A stretch of 64,000 nt of DNA from the NCBI GenBank assembly GCA_021848465.1, contig JAJZUP010000003.1, forward strand, positions 62,001-126,000, read 5' to 3'. Made by a program: the position numbers and the translations under genes. Below, in pieces: positions 32,493 through 39,651 of the stretch (the stretch's first letter is position 1; every line of letters starts with the position of its first letter). The notes beneath the pieces were generated by a model, which was given only the letters and a program-made list of their open reading frames with translations, had not been told where the DNA came from and ran no database searches. This DNA comes from Pseudomonadota bacterium. GTDB taxonomy: Bacteria > Pseudomonadota > Gammaproteobacteria > Burkholderiales > Gallionellaceae.

Positions 32493-33710
32493 TCAGGCTG
32501 TCTCGGGTTGCCGCGACGGATGCAGCTCATGCGCCAGCCACTGTTCGTGGGCTGAATGCATGTCGAACAGGCCCTCGTTCTCGAGTTCCTGCAGCTTGTT
32601 CAGCACTTGCATTGAATGCCCGGACAGCTCGCGCAGATAGGGAGTCAATTCGTCCAGATTCGCGCCCAAAGCCACCATTTCCATCAGCCGTTTGCCGACC
32701 TCATGAAAATCGCAATGCGGCTGTTCCAATTCCTGGAATGCGCGCCGCGAACGGAAAAATTGCCCTTGCCCCCGATACCATAAGCCCAGCCGGCATTCGT
32801 CGCAGGAAAGCGGCGGGGCGGCGGGAAACTGGCGCTGCGGCGCGTCCTTTGGCATCACTGCCAGCTTGGCCGCCTCGCTCACCAATTGCTTGCGCCACTG
32901 CACATGGTCGATGATCGCCATGTGGATCAAGCCGATCGGCATGCCAGACCAGCGGATATCTTCCTTGACGAATGCCATGAAGCGCTCCAGCGGCAACGGC
33001 CTGCTGATCCAGAACCCTTGCACCTTGGTGCAGCCGGACTCCAGCAGACGCTGGTATTGCGCATTGTTTTCCACTCCCTCCGCAACGACATTAATGCCAA
33101 GTTCGTGAGCCATGCGCACCGATGACTCGACAATCGTGGCGTTTTTCTCGGAATCCAGCATGCGCCCGACGATACCCTTGTCCAGCTTGATCGTGGTAAA
33201 CGGCCATTTGCTCAAGGTATCCAGCGAAGAGTAGCCAATGCCGAAGTCATCCATCGCGAGGCTGATCCCCGCTTCATGCAGGGGCTGGATGTGGCTGCGG
33301 ATGGTATCGCCGGATTCCAGCGTCACCGTTTCGGTCAACTCCACCTGCAGGCTGCCGACCGGCAATTGTGCATCCGCCATCTGCTCAATCACCGTCCGGG
33401 CAAAGAATGCATTATGAAAATCCCGCGCCGACGCATTGAAGGACACTGTGAGCGAGCCATCGATATCAAGCAGCACCAGAAGGTCTTTGAGCAGCTTCGG
33501 AAACATGTGGCGCGTAATGTCGCAAACCAGGGTGGATCGCTCCGCCAGCGGGATGAACTCATCCGGCATCACAACCACGCCATCCGGCCGGTGCCAGCGC
33601 AACAGTGCCTCGGCCCCGATCACCTTGCCGGTGATCAGCGAAACTTTCGGCTGGTAATAAAAAACCAGTTCGTTTTTGTTTATCGCCGCTACGATGTCCG
33701 CCTCGTTCAT
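32493..33710 (-). CDS. EAL phosphodiesterase fused to a C-terminal zinc-binding CZB domain
   Basis: 405 residues. The EAL domain (about 5-250) keeps the catalytic set: E34 (GAEALLRW), N92, E124/E127 (ELTE), D154-D155 (DDFGIGYSS), K175, E211 (VVAEGVE) and Q231. It should therefore hydrolyse c-di-GMP to pGpG. The C-terminal 140 residues match the CZB chemoreceptor zinc-binding fold: H269 before QW, C306 in CRLGLWYRGQG, then H332 and H336 (ELEQPHCDFH). In DgcZ a CZB domain inhibits a cyclase when zinc is bound; here it is attached to a phosphodiesterase. No membrane helix is seen. Confidence 0.92.
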   Translation of the reverse strand: MNEADIVAAINKNELVFYYQPKVSLITGKVIGAEALLRWHRPDGVVVMPDEFIPLAERSTLVCDITRHMFPKLLKDLLVLLDIDGSLTVSFNASARDFHNAFFARTVIEQMADAQLPVGSLQVELTETVTLESGDTIRSHIQPLHEAGISLAMDDFGIGYSSLDTLSKWPFTTIKLDKGIVGRMLDSEKNATIVESSVRMAHELGINVVAEGVENNAQYQRLLESGCTKVQGFWISRPLPLERFMAFVKEDIRWSGMPIGLIHMAIIDHVQWRKQLVSEAAKLAVMPKDAPQRQFPAAPPLSCDECRLGLWYRGQGQFFRSRRAFQELEQPHCDFHEVGKRLMEMVALGANLDELTPYLRELSGHSMQVLNKLQELENEGLFDMHSAHEQWLAHELHPSRQPETA

Positions 33711-33752
33711 GATCCCCCCCTTTTTTATTTGGGCGTCAGTGTAACGAATTTA

Positions 33753-34556
33753 TCACACTGCAGAGGCCAACTCTTCCAGTTCGGCCGCGCTAAAGCCAGC
33801 CGCGCGCCGCGCCGCCAGATTAAGCGGGCCGCGATACTGCGGCACATGATACTCCGCAGCCAGAACCCGGTATGCATCGATCGGCTCCAGCCCGCGCTGC
33901 GCACAAAGCCAGCCGAACCAGCGATTGCCGATCGCAACATGCCCGATCTCGTCACGCAGGATCACGTCCATGATCGCGCCCACCGCAACATCACCGGCCT
34001 GCTCCAGCCGCGCTTTCATGCCCGGCGTCACATCGAGGCCGCGCGCTTCCATGGTGCGCGGCAGCAGCGCCATGCGCGCGAGCACGTCATGCTCGGTGCG
34101 CGCGGCCCACTCCCACAGGCTGTTATGCGCCGGGAAGTCGCCGTAGGCATAACCGAGCGAATGCAAATGTGCGGACAGTAAATCGAAGTGCAGCGCTTCC
34201 TCATCGGCCACTTGCAGCCAGTCGGCGTAATACTGCGGCGGCATGCCGGGAAAGCGCCACAGCGCATCCAGCGCGAGGTTGATTGCGTTGAACTCGATAT
34301 GGGTCATCGCATGGATCATCGCGGCGCGGCCTTGCGGCGTATGCATTGAGCGGCGCGGCACGGTACGCGGCGGCACCAGCTCGGGCCGCTCCGGATAGCC
34401 GGGCAGCATGCAAGTCGCCGGTAGTTGCGCGCTGGCGTCGAGCGCAAGTTTTCCCGCCGCCCAATCGCGCGCGAGCCGGCGTACCCCGTCAGACTTTTTC
34501 CCGGCGTGCGTGCAGGTCAGCCAGTGCAGGGCTGCCTGCCGCAGTTCGCCGGGCAG
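33753..34556 (-). CDS. DUF455 ferritin-like protein with no ordinary start codon
   Basis: A ferritin-like helical protein. It has the family block ERPELVPPRTVPRRS, IEFNAINLALDALWRFPGMP, then the possible metal ligands EEALHFDLL and RDEIGHVAIG. The first ATG (34409) would give only 218 residues. The same frame stays open upstream and encodes a normal family N-terminus (LRQAALHWLT, RRLARDWAAGKLALD). No ATG, GTG or TTG occurs between 34409 and the in-frame stop at 34635-34637. I tentatively use CTG at 34556 (267 residues, the usual length); ATT at 34583 is another candidate. It directly follows the cyclic-nucleotide-fold gene. Confidence 0.72.
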   Translation of the reverse strand: MPGELRQAALHWLTCTHAGKKSDGVRRLARDWAAGKLALDASAQLPATCMLPGYPERPELVPPRTVPRRSMHTPQGRAAMIHAMTHIEFNAINLALDALWRFPGMPPQYYADWLQVADEEALHFDLLSAHLHSLGYAYGDFPAHNSLWEWAARTEHDVLARMALLPRTMEARGLDVTPGMKARLEQAGDVAVGAIMDVILRDEIGHVAIGNRWFGWLCAQRGLEPIDAYRVLAAEYHVPQYRGPLNLAARRAAGFSAAELEELASAV

Positions 34557-34578
34557 CGGCGAATCAGGTGCCCCCGTC

Positions 34579-35064
34579 TTAATAGCGCCCCTGCGTTTTG
34601 GAGATGTAGTTGGAAAGTTCGCGCGTTTCCTGGTTCATGCGCGCCAGGTTGGCGTGGGTCACGCGGAACAGCGCGCGCATCACCTTGAAGGCCAGGCGCG
34701 GATTGACGTCCAGCAGACCTTCGAAGTCAGTCGGGGTCAGGGTGTACACAACCGAAGTGCCGATGGAGCGCAGTGTCGCCCGCCGCGGGGTCTGCTCCAC
34801 GAAGGCGCGAGTACCGGCGCACTCCCCCTCCTTCATCAGGTATACCTCCTGGTCGGCACCTTCCGCGTCCCGGCTCGACACAGCAAGCTTGCCGGTGGCG
34901 AGAATGAACAGGGTCTGGTCGGCCTCGCCTTCCTTGACGAGATATTCGCCGTCTTTCAGGCGGCGCACGCCCAGCTTCTCCGCCAGTATCCTGGCCTTTT
35001 CCTCCCCCAACTCATAGCCGACCGATGAATTGCGGACCAGCTTGTAATCTGCCTTTTCACTCAT
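34579..35064 (-). CDS. Cyclic nucleotide-binding-fold protein without a DNA-binding domain
   Basis: 161 residues: a short N-terminus, a cNMP-binding beta-roll (LVKEGEADQTLFILATGKLAVSSRD, MKEGECAGTRAFVEQTPRRATLRS) and a C-terminal helical tail (MRALFRVTHANLARMNQETREL). It has no helix-turn-helix. The cassette region has RRATL rather than RSAT-type residues, so ligand binding may differ. It lies just upstream of the DUF455 gene on the same strand and may be coupled to it. Confidence 0.82.
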   Translation of the reverse strand: MSEKADYKLVRNSSVGYELGEEKARILAEKLGVRRLKDGEYLVKEGEADQTLFILATGKLAVSSRDAEGADQEVYLMKEGECAGTRAFVEQTPRRATLRSIGTSVVYTLTPTDFEGLLDVNPRLAFKVMRALFRVTHANLARMNQETRELSNYISKTQGRY

Positions 35065-35138
35065 TATTCACAGCCTCCAGTTTAAGAAAATGCTTATGAA
35101 ACGAATGGTAACGCGAAACGGATGACACGCCCGGAAAA

Positions 35139-35158
35139 TTAGTGTTAAAACGCCCTAA
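35139..35158. repeat. Second copy of the 20-base TTAGxGTTAAxACGCCCTAA motif
   Basis: TTAGTGTTAAAACGCCCTAA overlaps the stop of the flavin reductase gene. It matches the minus-strand element at 32454-32473 except for 2 bases. Both copies sit at the 3' ends of minus-strand genes, so the motif may be a shared terminator piece or the worn end of a small mobile element. Confidence 0.45.
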
Positions 35159-35724
35159 TCCGACAGCGCCTTCCCGATCGCATAAAACTGCCCGCCCGCC
35201 ACGTAGTGCAGGCTGCGCAGCGACGCATCGGCGTCCTCGAAATGCCAGTGCCCGTCACGGAACACGCGCGTATCCGACCAGGCTCCCACCACCTCGCCGA
35301 TGAACAAATCGTATGCCAGCTGGTTATGCATTTCGGGAATCAGCCTGCACGCCAGCCAAGCGGAGCACCCAGCGACAAAAGGCTGCTCCTGGCCGGGTAT
35401 CGAGAACAACTCCACGCCGCATTTCTGCAGCTTGTCGGGGTCGTCGTTCAGACTCAGGTTGCCGACCGCGTGGGTCAACTGCAGCTGCGCCACCGTCGGC
35501 ACCTGCACCACGAAGGTGCCGCCCTGCTCGATCAGCGCACGCGTGCGCGACGACTTGTCCAGCACCACGGTCAGCTTGGGCGGCGCAAAGTCCAGCGCAC
35601 AACACCAGGCCGCGGCCATCACGTTGGCCACGCCGTTGTGGCGCGCCGACACCAGCACCGTGGGGCCGTGGTTGATCATGCGGGAAGATTTTTCAAGCGG
35701 GACTGGTGCAATGTGGCTCAGCAT
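35155..35724 (-). CDS. Flavin reductase-like FMN-binding split-barrel protein
   Basis: 189 residues, with the flavin reductase-like split barrel (PTVLVSARHNGVANVMAAAW, then PPKLTVVLDKSSRTRALIEQ). Family members bind FMN and reduce flavins or act as oxidoreductase partners; the partner is not evident here. The ATG at 35724 is the first in frame. It is followed by the cyclic-nucleotide-fold gene at a distance of 90 bases. Confidence 0.86.
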   Translation of the reverse strand: MLSHIAPVPLEKSSRMINHGPTVLVSARHNGVANVMAAAWCCALDFAPPKLTVVLDKSSRTRALIEQGGTFVVQVPTVAQLQLTHAVGNLSLNDDPDKLQKCGVELFSIPGQEQPFVAGCSAWLACRLIPEMHNQLAYDLFIGEVVGAWSDTRVFRDGHWHFEDADASLRSLHYVAGGQFYAIGKALSD

Positions 35725-35806
35725 AAAACGAACTCGAATCCGGATGGAAAAACGCGCGTATTTTATCCGCCAACCTGAACCCGGCGCAGCAATTTTCTAC
35801 CCGGCC

Positions 35807-36553
35807 TCACAATTTCAAGCGCTCCGGCATCGCCTCGGCCAGCCGACGTACCAGCGGTAGCAAATCCAGTCCGCTGCGTTGGTGCAAATCCGCGGCGCGT
35901 TGCGCCAACTGTGCTATCTCAAGGTCGATGGGCGCGCCGGTTGCACCGACGGCGATGGTGTTGCCGCTCTTGCAGCGCGGCAGCATCAGCCCGCGCTGCG
36001 CGAAAGCCGTCTCGATATAGGCGAAGCCGCCCTTGCTGCCGTGGCTGATGCCCACCAGGTTTGCCACCAGCAGGCCCTGGTCATCCAGGCGCGTGCGGCA
36101 CAACTCATAGAACGGCTGCGTGTTCAGCTCGCCGGTGTAGCCGCGCTCGTTGAAACCGTCCACCATGATCAGGTCGAATTTCTGCTGCGTGTTGCGCACA
36201 TAATCCGCCCCCTCTCCGATCACGACCCGCAGCCGCGCATCGTCCGGCGGCAGCTGAAATGAGGTGCGCGCCACTTCCACCACCTCCGGTTCCAGCTCGA
36301 CCACGGTCAGGTGCGCATCGGGACAATGGCGATACAGGAACTTCGTCAGCGCCCCAGCCCCCAGACCGATCAGCAACACGCGCCGGGGGAAATGCTGCGC
36401 CTCGCGCAGCAGCAGGCACGCCATCATCGTGCGCGTGTATTCCAGCGCCAGCGCCCACGGCGCATCCACCTGCATCGCGCCCTGTATCCACGCCGAGCCG
36501 AAGTGCAAGGTGCGCAGGCCGTCCTTTTCTTTTACGTCGATTGTGCAATCCAT
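35807..36553 (-). CDS. Spermidine synthase-like methyltransferase-fold protein
   Basis: 248 residues beginning MDCTIDVKEKDGLRTLHFG. It has the Rossmann SAM-binding motif VLLIGLGAGALTKFLYR and the acidic LTVVELEPEVVEVA, then LIMVDGFNERG. This resembles the polyamine aminopropyltransferase family (SpeE-like), but it lacks the full speE context; the substrate is uncertain. The ATG at 36553 is selected because the conserved region begins there; a longer version would add 15 unrelated residues. It follows the EI24 gene by 19 bases. Confidence 0.75.
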   Translation of the reverse strand: MDCTIDVKEKDGLRTLHFGSAWIQGAMQVDAPWALALEYTRTMMACLLLREAQHFPRRVLLIGLGAGALTKFLYRHCPDAHLTVVELEPEVVEVARTSFQLPPDDARLRVVIGEGADYVRNTQQKFDLIMVDGFNERGYTGELNTQPFYELCRTRLDDQGLLVANLVGISHGSKGGFAYIETAFAQRGLMLPRCKSGNTIAVGATGAPIDLEIAQLAQRAADLHQRSGLDLLPLVRRLAEAMPERLKL

Positions 36554-36572
36554 GCTTAAAAAACGGGAGTTG

Positions 36573-37334
36573 TTACGGATGAGCCGGCCCGACCGCATGA
36601 TCGCTGCCGGACACTTCCGCGGCTTGCCTCATTTCACGCAGTTCGGACAGGCACAGGTGGATGAATGCCAGCGCCACGAACACCGGCGCAAACAGGTTGA
36701 GCACCGGCACGAATTGCACCAGCCCAAGCAGCGCACCCAACAGGTAAAGGCGAAGCGAAGCGCGCTCCACCACCAGCGCATACTCCTCGCGCGTGGCATG
36801 CTCGGCGAGCGCGTCATAGCGGAACAGGCGCTGGTTCAGGTACGCCATCAGCAAGATCGGCAACACCAGCGCAAACGGCGCGAACAGCCACAATGGCAAA
36901 CTCATCACCCAGCCCACCAGGTACACCGCGATCGCGACAATCGCATTCACGATGCTGCCTGCCGTACTGCCGCCGCGCTTGCGTTCCAGATCGGGATAGT
37001 CCTGCGCAGCCACATGATTCACCATGAGCGGCATCGCGAATACCGCAGTGATCAGCAACGCCGTTACGTATATCGCGGGCAACAACAGCAGCAGCAGTAC
37101 GATGCTCACCAGATAATGCGCCGCCAGCGCCCACATGCCCTGCGCCACCCATTGCTCGACCGGTGTCGCCTGCAGCAGGCTGTTCATACTGTCCACCCAA
37201 CTGCCCCAGAACAGCAGCGCAGCCCCAACCCACAGCGCCAACGCCAGCAGCATCGGCCACAACAGCAACGCCAGCATCCTGGGATGGAACAACGATTTGA
37301 AAGCAGCTAACAGCGCGGAGAATACATTACTCAT
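36573..37334 (-). CDS. EI24-domain (CysZ-like) inner-membrane protein
   Basis: 253 residues with about four to six hydrophobic helices and the EI24/CysZ region around GSTAGSIVNAIVAIAVYLVGW and FVPVLNLFAPVFVALAFIHL. CysZ proteins import sulfate; this member has no cys gene neighbours, so transport of sulfate is only a possibility. The ATG at 37334 follows a TTG that could also serve as start. It appears to share a transcript with the methyltransferase gene downstream. Confidence 0.82.
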   Translation of the reverse strand: MSNVFSALLAAFKSLFHPRMLALLLWPMLLALALWVGAALLFWGSWVDSMNSLLQATPVEQWVAQGMWALAAHYLVSIVLLLLLLPAIYVTALLITAVFAMPLMVNHVAAQDYPDLERKRGGSTAGSIVNAIVAIAVYLVGWVMSLPLWLFAPFALVLPILLMAYLNQRLFRYDALAEHATREEYALVVERASLRLYLLGALLGLVQFVPVLNLFAPVFVALAFIHLCLSELREMRQAAEVSGSDHAVGPAHP

Positions 37335-37451
37335 CAAGGTAAATTTTCAGGTCAATCATGGCCGGGTGAAGTGCCCGCTTCCTGTCGGCACAACACCTTC
37401 CCGGTACGAATGGATTTTAGAGGATTATCGCGCACACCGCTGCCGGTCTGG

Positions 37452-38201
37452 CTACTGCCCCTTGTCCGGCACGAATTTCAGTACATTGCCGTTGATGCAG
37501 TAACGCTTGTGGGTAGGCGGCGGACCGTCGTCGAACACATGCCCCAGGTGGATGCCCGAACTGGCGCTGCGCACCTCGACACGATGCATACCATAAGTGT
37601 CGTCCGCATGCAGCGTCACCGCGCCCGGCAGCGGCTCGAAAAAACTGGGCCAGCCGGTGCCGCTCTCGAACTTGGTGTTGCTGCGAAATAACGGCACTCC
37701 GCTCACCGGGTCGACAAACACCCCGGCACGCTTCTCATCGAGATTGGAGCCGGTGAAAGGCCGCTCGGTGCCCTGCTCGAATGCAATGCGGCGCTGTTCC
37801 GGCGTCAGCAGGCGATAGCCAAGCCATTGCCAGAAACGTTGCTGCTCACCGCTGTAGCCGGTGTAGCGCGACACTTCGCGCCCCTGCTCGAACAACACGA
37901 TGGTCGGCGTGGCGAACAACGGCTGTTCCAGCGTCCAGCCTGGCGGCGGCACGGTGGAGAGCGTGCGCACCACCGCCACCGGTGCCGTCCAGTGATCCAG
38001 CACCTCCGCCTTGAACTGGCGGCAGTAGCCGCAGTCCTTGCCCTCAAAGATGATCAACTGGCGCGCCAAGTCGAGTTGCTTCAAATCGAATTCATTCATG
38101 GTGACGATTGCCTTGGGTGATGAGGCCGGTGCCGCTTGCGCCAGTGTAGCGCAGGGCACCAGCCCAAAGACCAGGACGAGAGAAGGGATCAGGTGTTTCA
38201 T
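37452..38201 (-). CDS. msrB: Exported thioredoxin-fold/methionine-R-sulfoxide reductase fusion
   Basis: 249 residues from MKHLIPS. A signal peptide (to about AQAAPA) is followed by a thioredoxin-like domain with a CGYC pair (C57/C60, GKDCGYCRQF). The MsrB domain holds SGTGWPSF, HLGHVF and catalytic C235 (HKRYCINGN). The four zinc cysteines of many MsrB enzymes are absent (the sites read FVDPVSG and RSASSG), so this is a zinc-free form. It should repair oxidised methionine in the periplasm, with its own thiol-relay domain. The ATG at 38201 is chosen because the signal peptide begins there. Confidence 0.9.
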   Translation of the reverse strand: MKHLIPSLVLVFGLVPCATLAQAAPASSPKAIVTMNEFDLKQLDLARQLIIFEGKDCGYCRQFKAEVLDHWTAPVAVVRTLSTVPPPGWTLEQPLFATPTIVLFEQGREVSRYTGYSGEQQRFWQWLGYRLLTPEQRRIAFEQGTERPFTGSNLDEKRAGVFVDPVSGVPLFRSNTKFESGTGWPSFFEPLPGAVTLHADDTYGMHRVEVRSASSGIHLGHVFDDGPPPTHKRYCINGNVLKFVPDKGQ

Positions 38202-38270
38202 ATGCGCCTCCGCTTCATGCCAATGGGTATGACAAAGACACCGCAAGCGCGCAGAAGTTCTGTCCGCCCC

Positions 38271-38717
38271 TCAGTCGGGAATCTCCGGCTCGACCAGGTG
38301 CGCCAATTGCGCCAGCGACTCCTGCCAGCCCAGGTAGCACATCTCCACCGGAATCATCGCCGGGATGCCCTCCTGCACGATATGAATCTCGGTGCCGCAC
38401 AACACTGGCGTCAGCGTCACCGTCGTCTTCATTTCGCCGGGCATATTCGGATCATCGAACTTGTCGGAATAGCTGATCTTCTGCGACGAAACCAGCTCAA
38501 GATAAGTGCCGCCAAAGGAATGGCCGTTGCCGGTGGTGAAATTGGTGAACGCCATCCTGAAGCTGCCGCCCACCCTGGCCTCCAGATGGTGCACGGTGCA
38601 AGTAAAACCGTAAGGCGGCAGCCACTTCGCCAGCGCCTCCGCATTCAAAAACGCTTTATAGACACGCTCCGGCTTGGTGCGGAGCACGCGCTGCAAACGA
38701 ACAGTCCCTGTAGTCAT
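38271..38717 (-). CDS. SRPBCC/AHSA1 family protein
   Basis: A 148-residue helix-grip fold protein of the activator-of-Hsp90-ATPase-like group: RVLRTKPERVYKAFLNAEALAKWLPPYGF, GGSFRMAF, a central KISYSDKF and the closing helix LGWQESLAQLAHLV. These proteins bind small hydrophobic ligands; the ligand is unknown here. It lies 69 bases upstream of msrB on the same strand. Confidence 0.84.
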   Translation of the reverse strand: MTTGTVRLQRVLRTKPERVYKAFLNAEALAKWLPPYGFTCTVHHLEARVGGSFRMAFTNFTTGNGHSFGGTYLELVSSQKISYSDKFDDPNMPGEMKTTVTLTPVLCGTEIHIVQEGIPAMIPVEMCYLGWQESLAQLAHLVEPEIPD

Positions 38718-38762
38718 GATCGACCTCCTGTCAGTCAGCCATCAAAATGGAAAACACCATAA

Positions 38763-38780
38763 GCGGGATGGGAATCCCGC
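38763..38780 (-). terminator. Probable terminator of the IF-1 gene
   Basis: GCGGGAT (38763-38769) pairs with ATCCCGC (38774-38780) across a 4-base loop. The minus strand continues TTATGGTGTTTT, a moderate T-rich tract. It lies about 80 bases beyond the infA-like stop. Confidence 0.5.
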
Positions 38781-38863
38781 GTCCTGCGCACCCATTATGC
38801 AACAACCGACAAGGCAACGCGCAGGCTCTGGGGCGAGCCTGGCAACAACACTGGTACGGCGCG

Positions 38864-39124
38864 TTAAAAGCGGCGCCGCTGCTGAGGCGCAACAGGACTG
38901 CGCCCCTCGATATGACGGAACGTGATGCGTCCCTTGCTCAAATCGTAAGGCGACAGTTCCAGCGACACCCTGTCGCCGGTGATGATACGGATATGGTTCT
39001 TGCGCATCTTGCCTCCGCTGTAGGCCATGAGCCGATGACCATTATCCAGTGTCACGCGATACCGCGAATCAGGCAGCACTTCATCCACTACCCCATTCAT
39101 TTCCAGCAGTTCTTCCTTAGCCAT
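38864..39124 (-). CDS. infA: Translation initiation factor IF-1, long variant
   Basis: 86 residues from [13 protein letters not shown]. The OB-fold core is typical of IF-1 ([48 protein letters not shown]). A basic tail of about 14 residues ([16 protein letters not shown]) extends past the usual 72. Betaproteobacteria often have an extra infA apart from the ribosomal-protein operon copy; this would be such a copy. It lies next to a cold-shock gene, from which it is separated by a strong terminator at 39152-39176. A longer reading would add 50 unconserved residues. Confidence 0.92.
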   Translation of the reverse strand: MAKEELLEMNGVVDEVLPDSRYRVTLDNGHRLMAYSGGKMRKNHIRIITGDRVSLELSPYDLSKGRITFRHIEGRSPVAPQQRRRF

Positions 39125-39151
39125 GTTTGCGTCTCCAGAAATTGCAAATAA

Positions 39152-39176
39152 AAAAGCCCGGCATAGCCGGGCTTTT
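39152..39176 (-). terminator. Rho-independent terminator of the cold-shock gene
   Basis: GCCCGGC (39156-39162) and GCCGGGC (39166-39172) form a short perfect stem with a 3-base loop, flanked by A and T runs that extend the stem. The minus strand continues with TTTTTTATTTGC. It lies between the cold-shock stop (39219) and the IF-1 start (39124). Confidence 0.9.
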
Positions 39177-39218
39177 CCGGTGAGGACTGCGGCAAGGCAT
39201 GCCTTGCCAGCCAGTCTA

Positions 39219-39422
39219 TTACTCCCCGCGGATGTTCGCCGCTTGCAGCCCCTTGGGACCGCTGACCACGTCAAAGCTGACGCGCTGGCCTTCGCTCAGG
39301 CTCTTGAAGCCCGAATTCTGGATTGCGGAAAAATGGGCGAAAAGATCAGCACTCCCGTCAGACGGGGTGATGAAGCCGAAGCCCTTGGAATCGTTGAACC
39401 ACTTTACAGTACCTGTTGCCAT
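39219..39422 (-). CDS. Cold-shock protein (CspA family)
   Basis: A 67-residue single-domain nucleic acid chaperone: [18 protein letters not shown] with RNP1, DLFAHFSAI with RNP2, and the ending [10 protein letters not shown]. It is followed by its own terminator. The upstream 39423-39600 is AT-rich and gene-free on the minus strand; it probably contains a long 5' leader as in other csp genes, but no cold-shock box was identified. Confidence 0.96.
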   Translation of the reverse strand: MATGTVKWFNDSKGFGFITPSDGSADLFAHFSAIQNSGFKSLSEGQRVSFDVVSGPKGLQAANIRGE

Positions 39423-39651
39423 ATCTTGAAACTCCTAAAAATTAAAAGGGGAAATCTCCCCGAATGGGGCGAAGGTCAAGAAAGCAAGAGGGAGGAAGAG
39501 AACCGCGAAGGCGGGAACAGAACCAGACTGCAAAGACATACTTGAAAATCGCTGGCGCGCACTATGCACGAGACCTTTTGCAATAGCAAGGATTATTTCA
39601 AGATTATTTTTCCGGCGGTCGCCGTTGCGAAAAGCGGCGGCAAGCGCGGGA

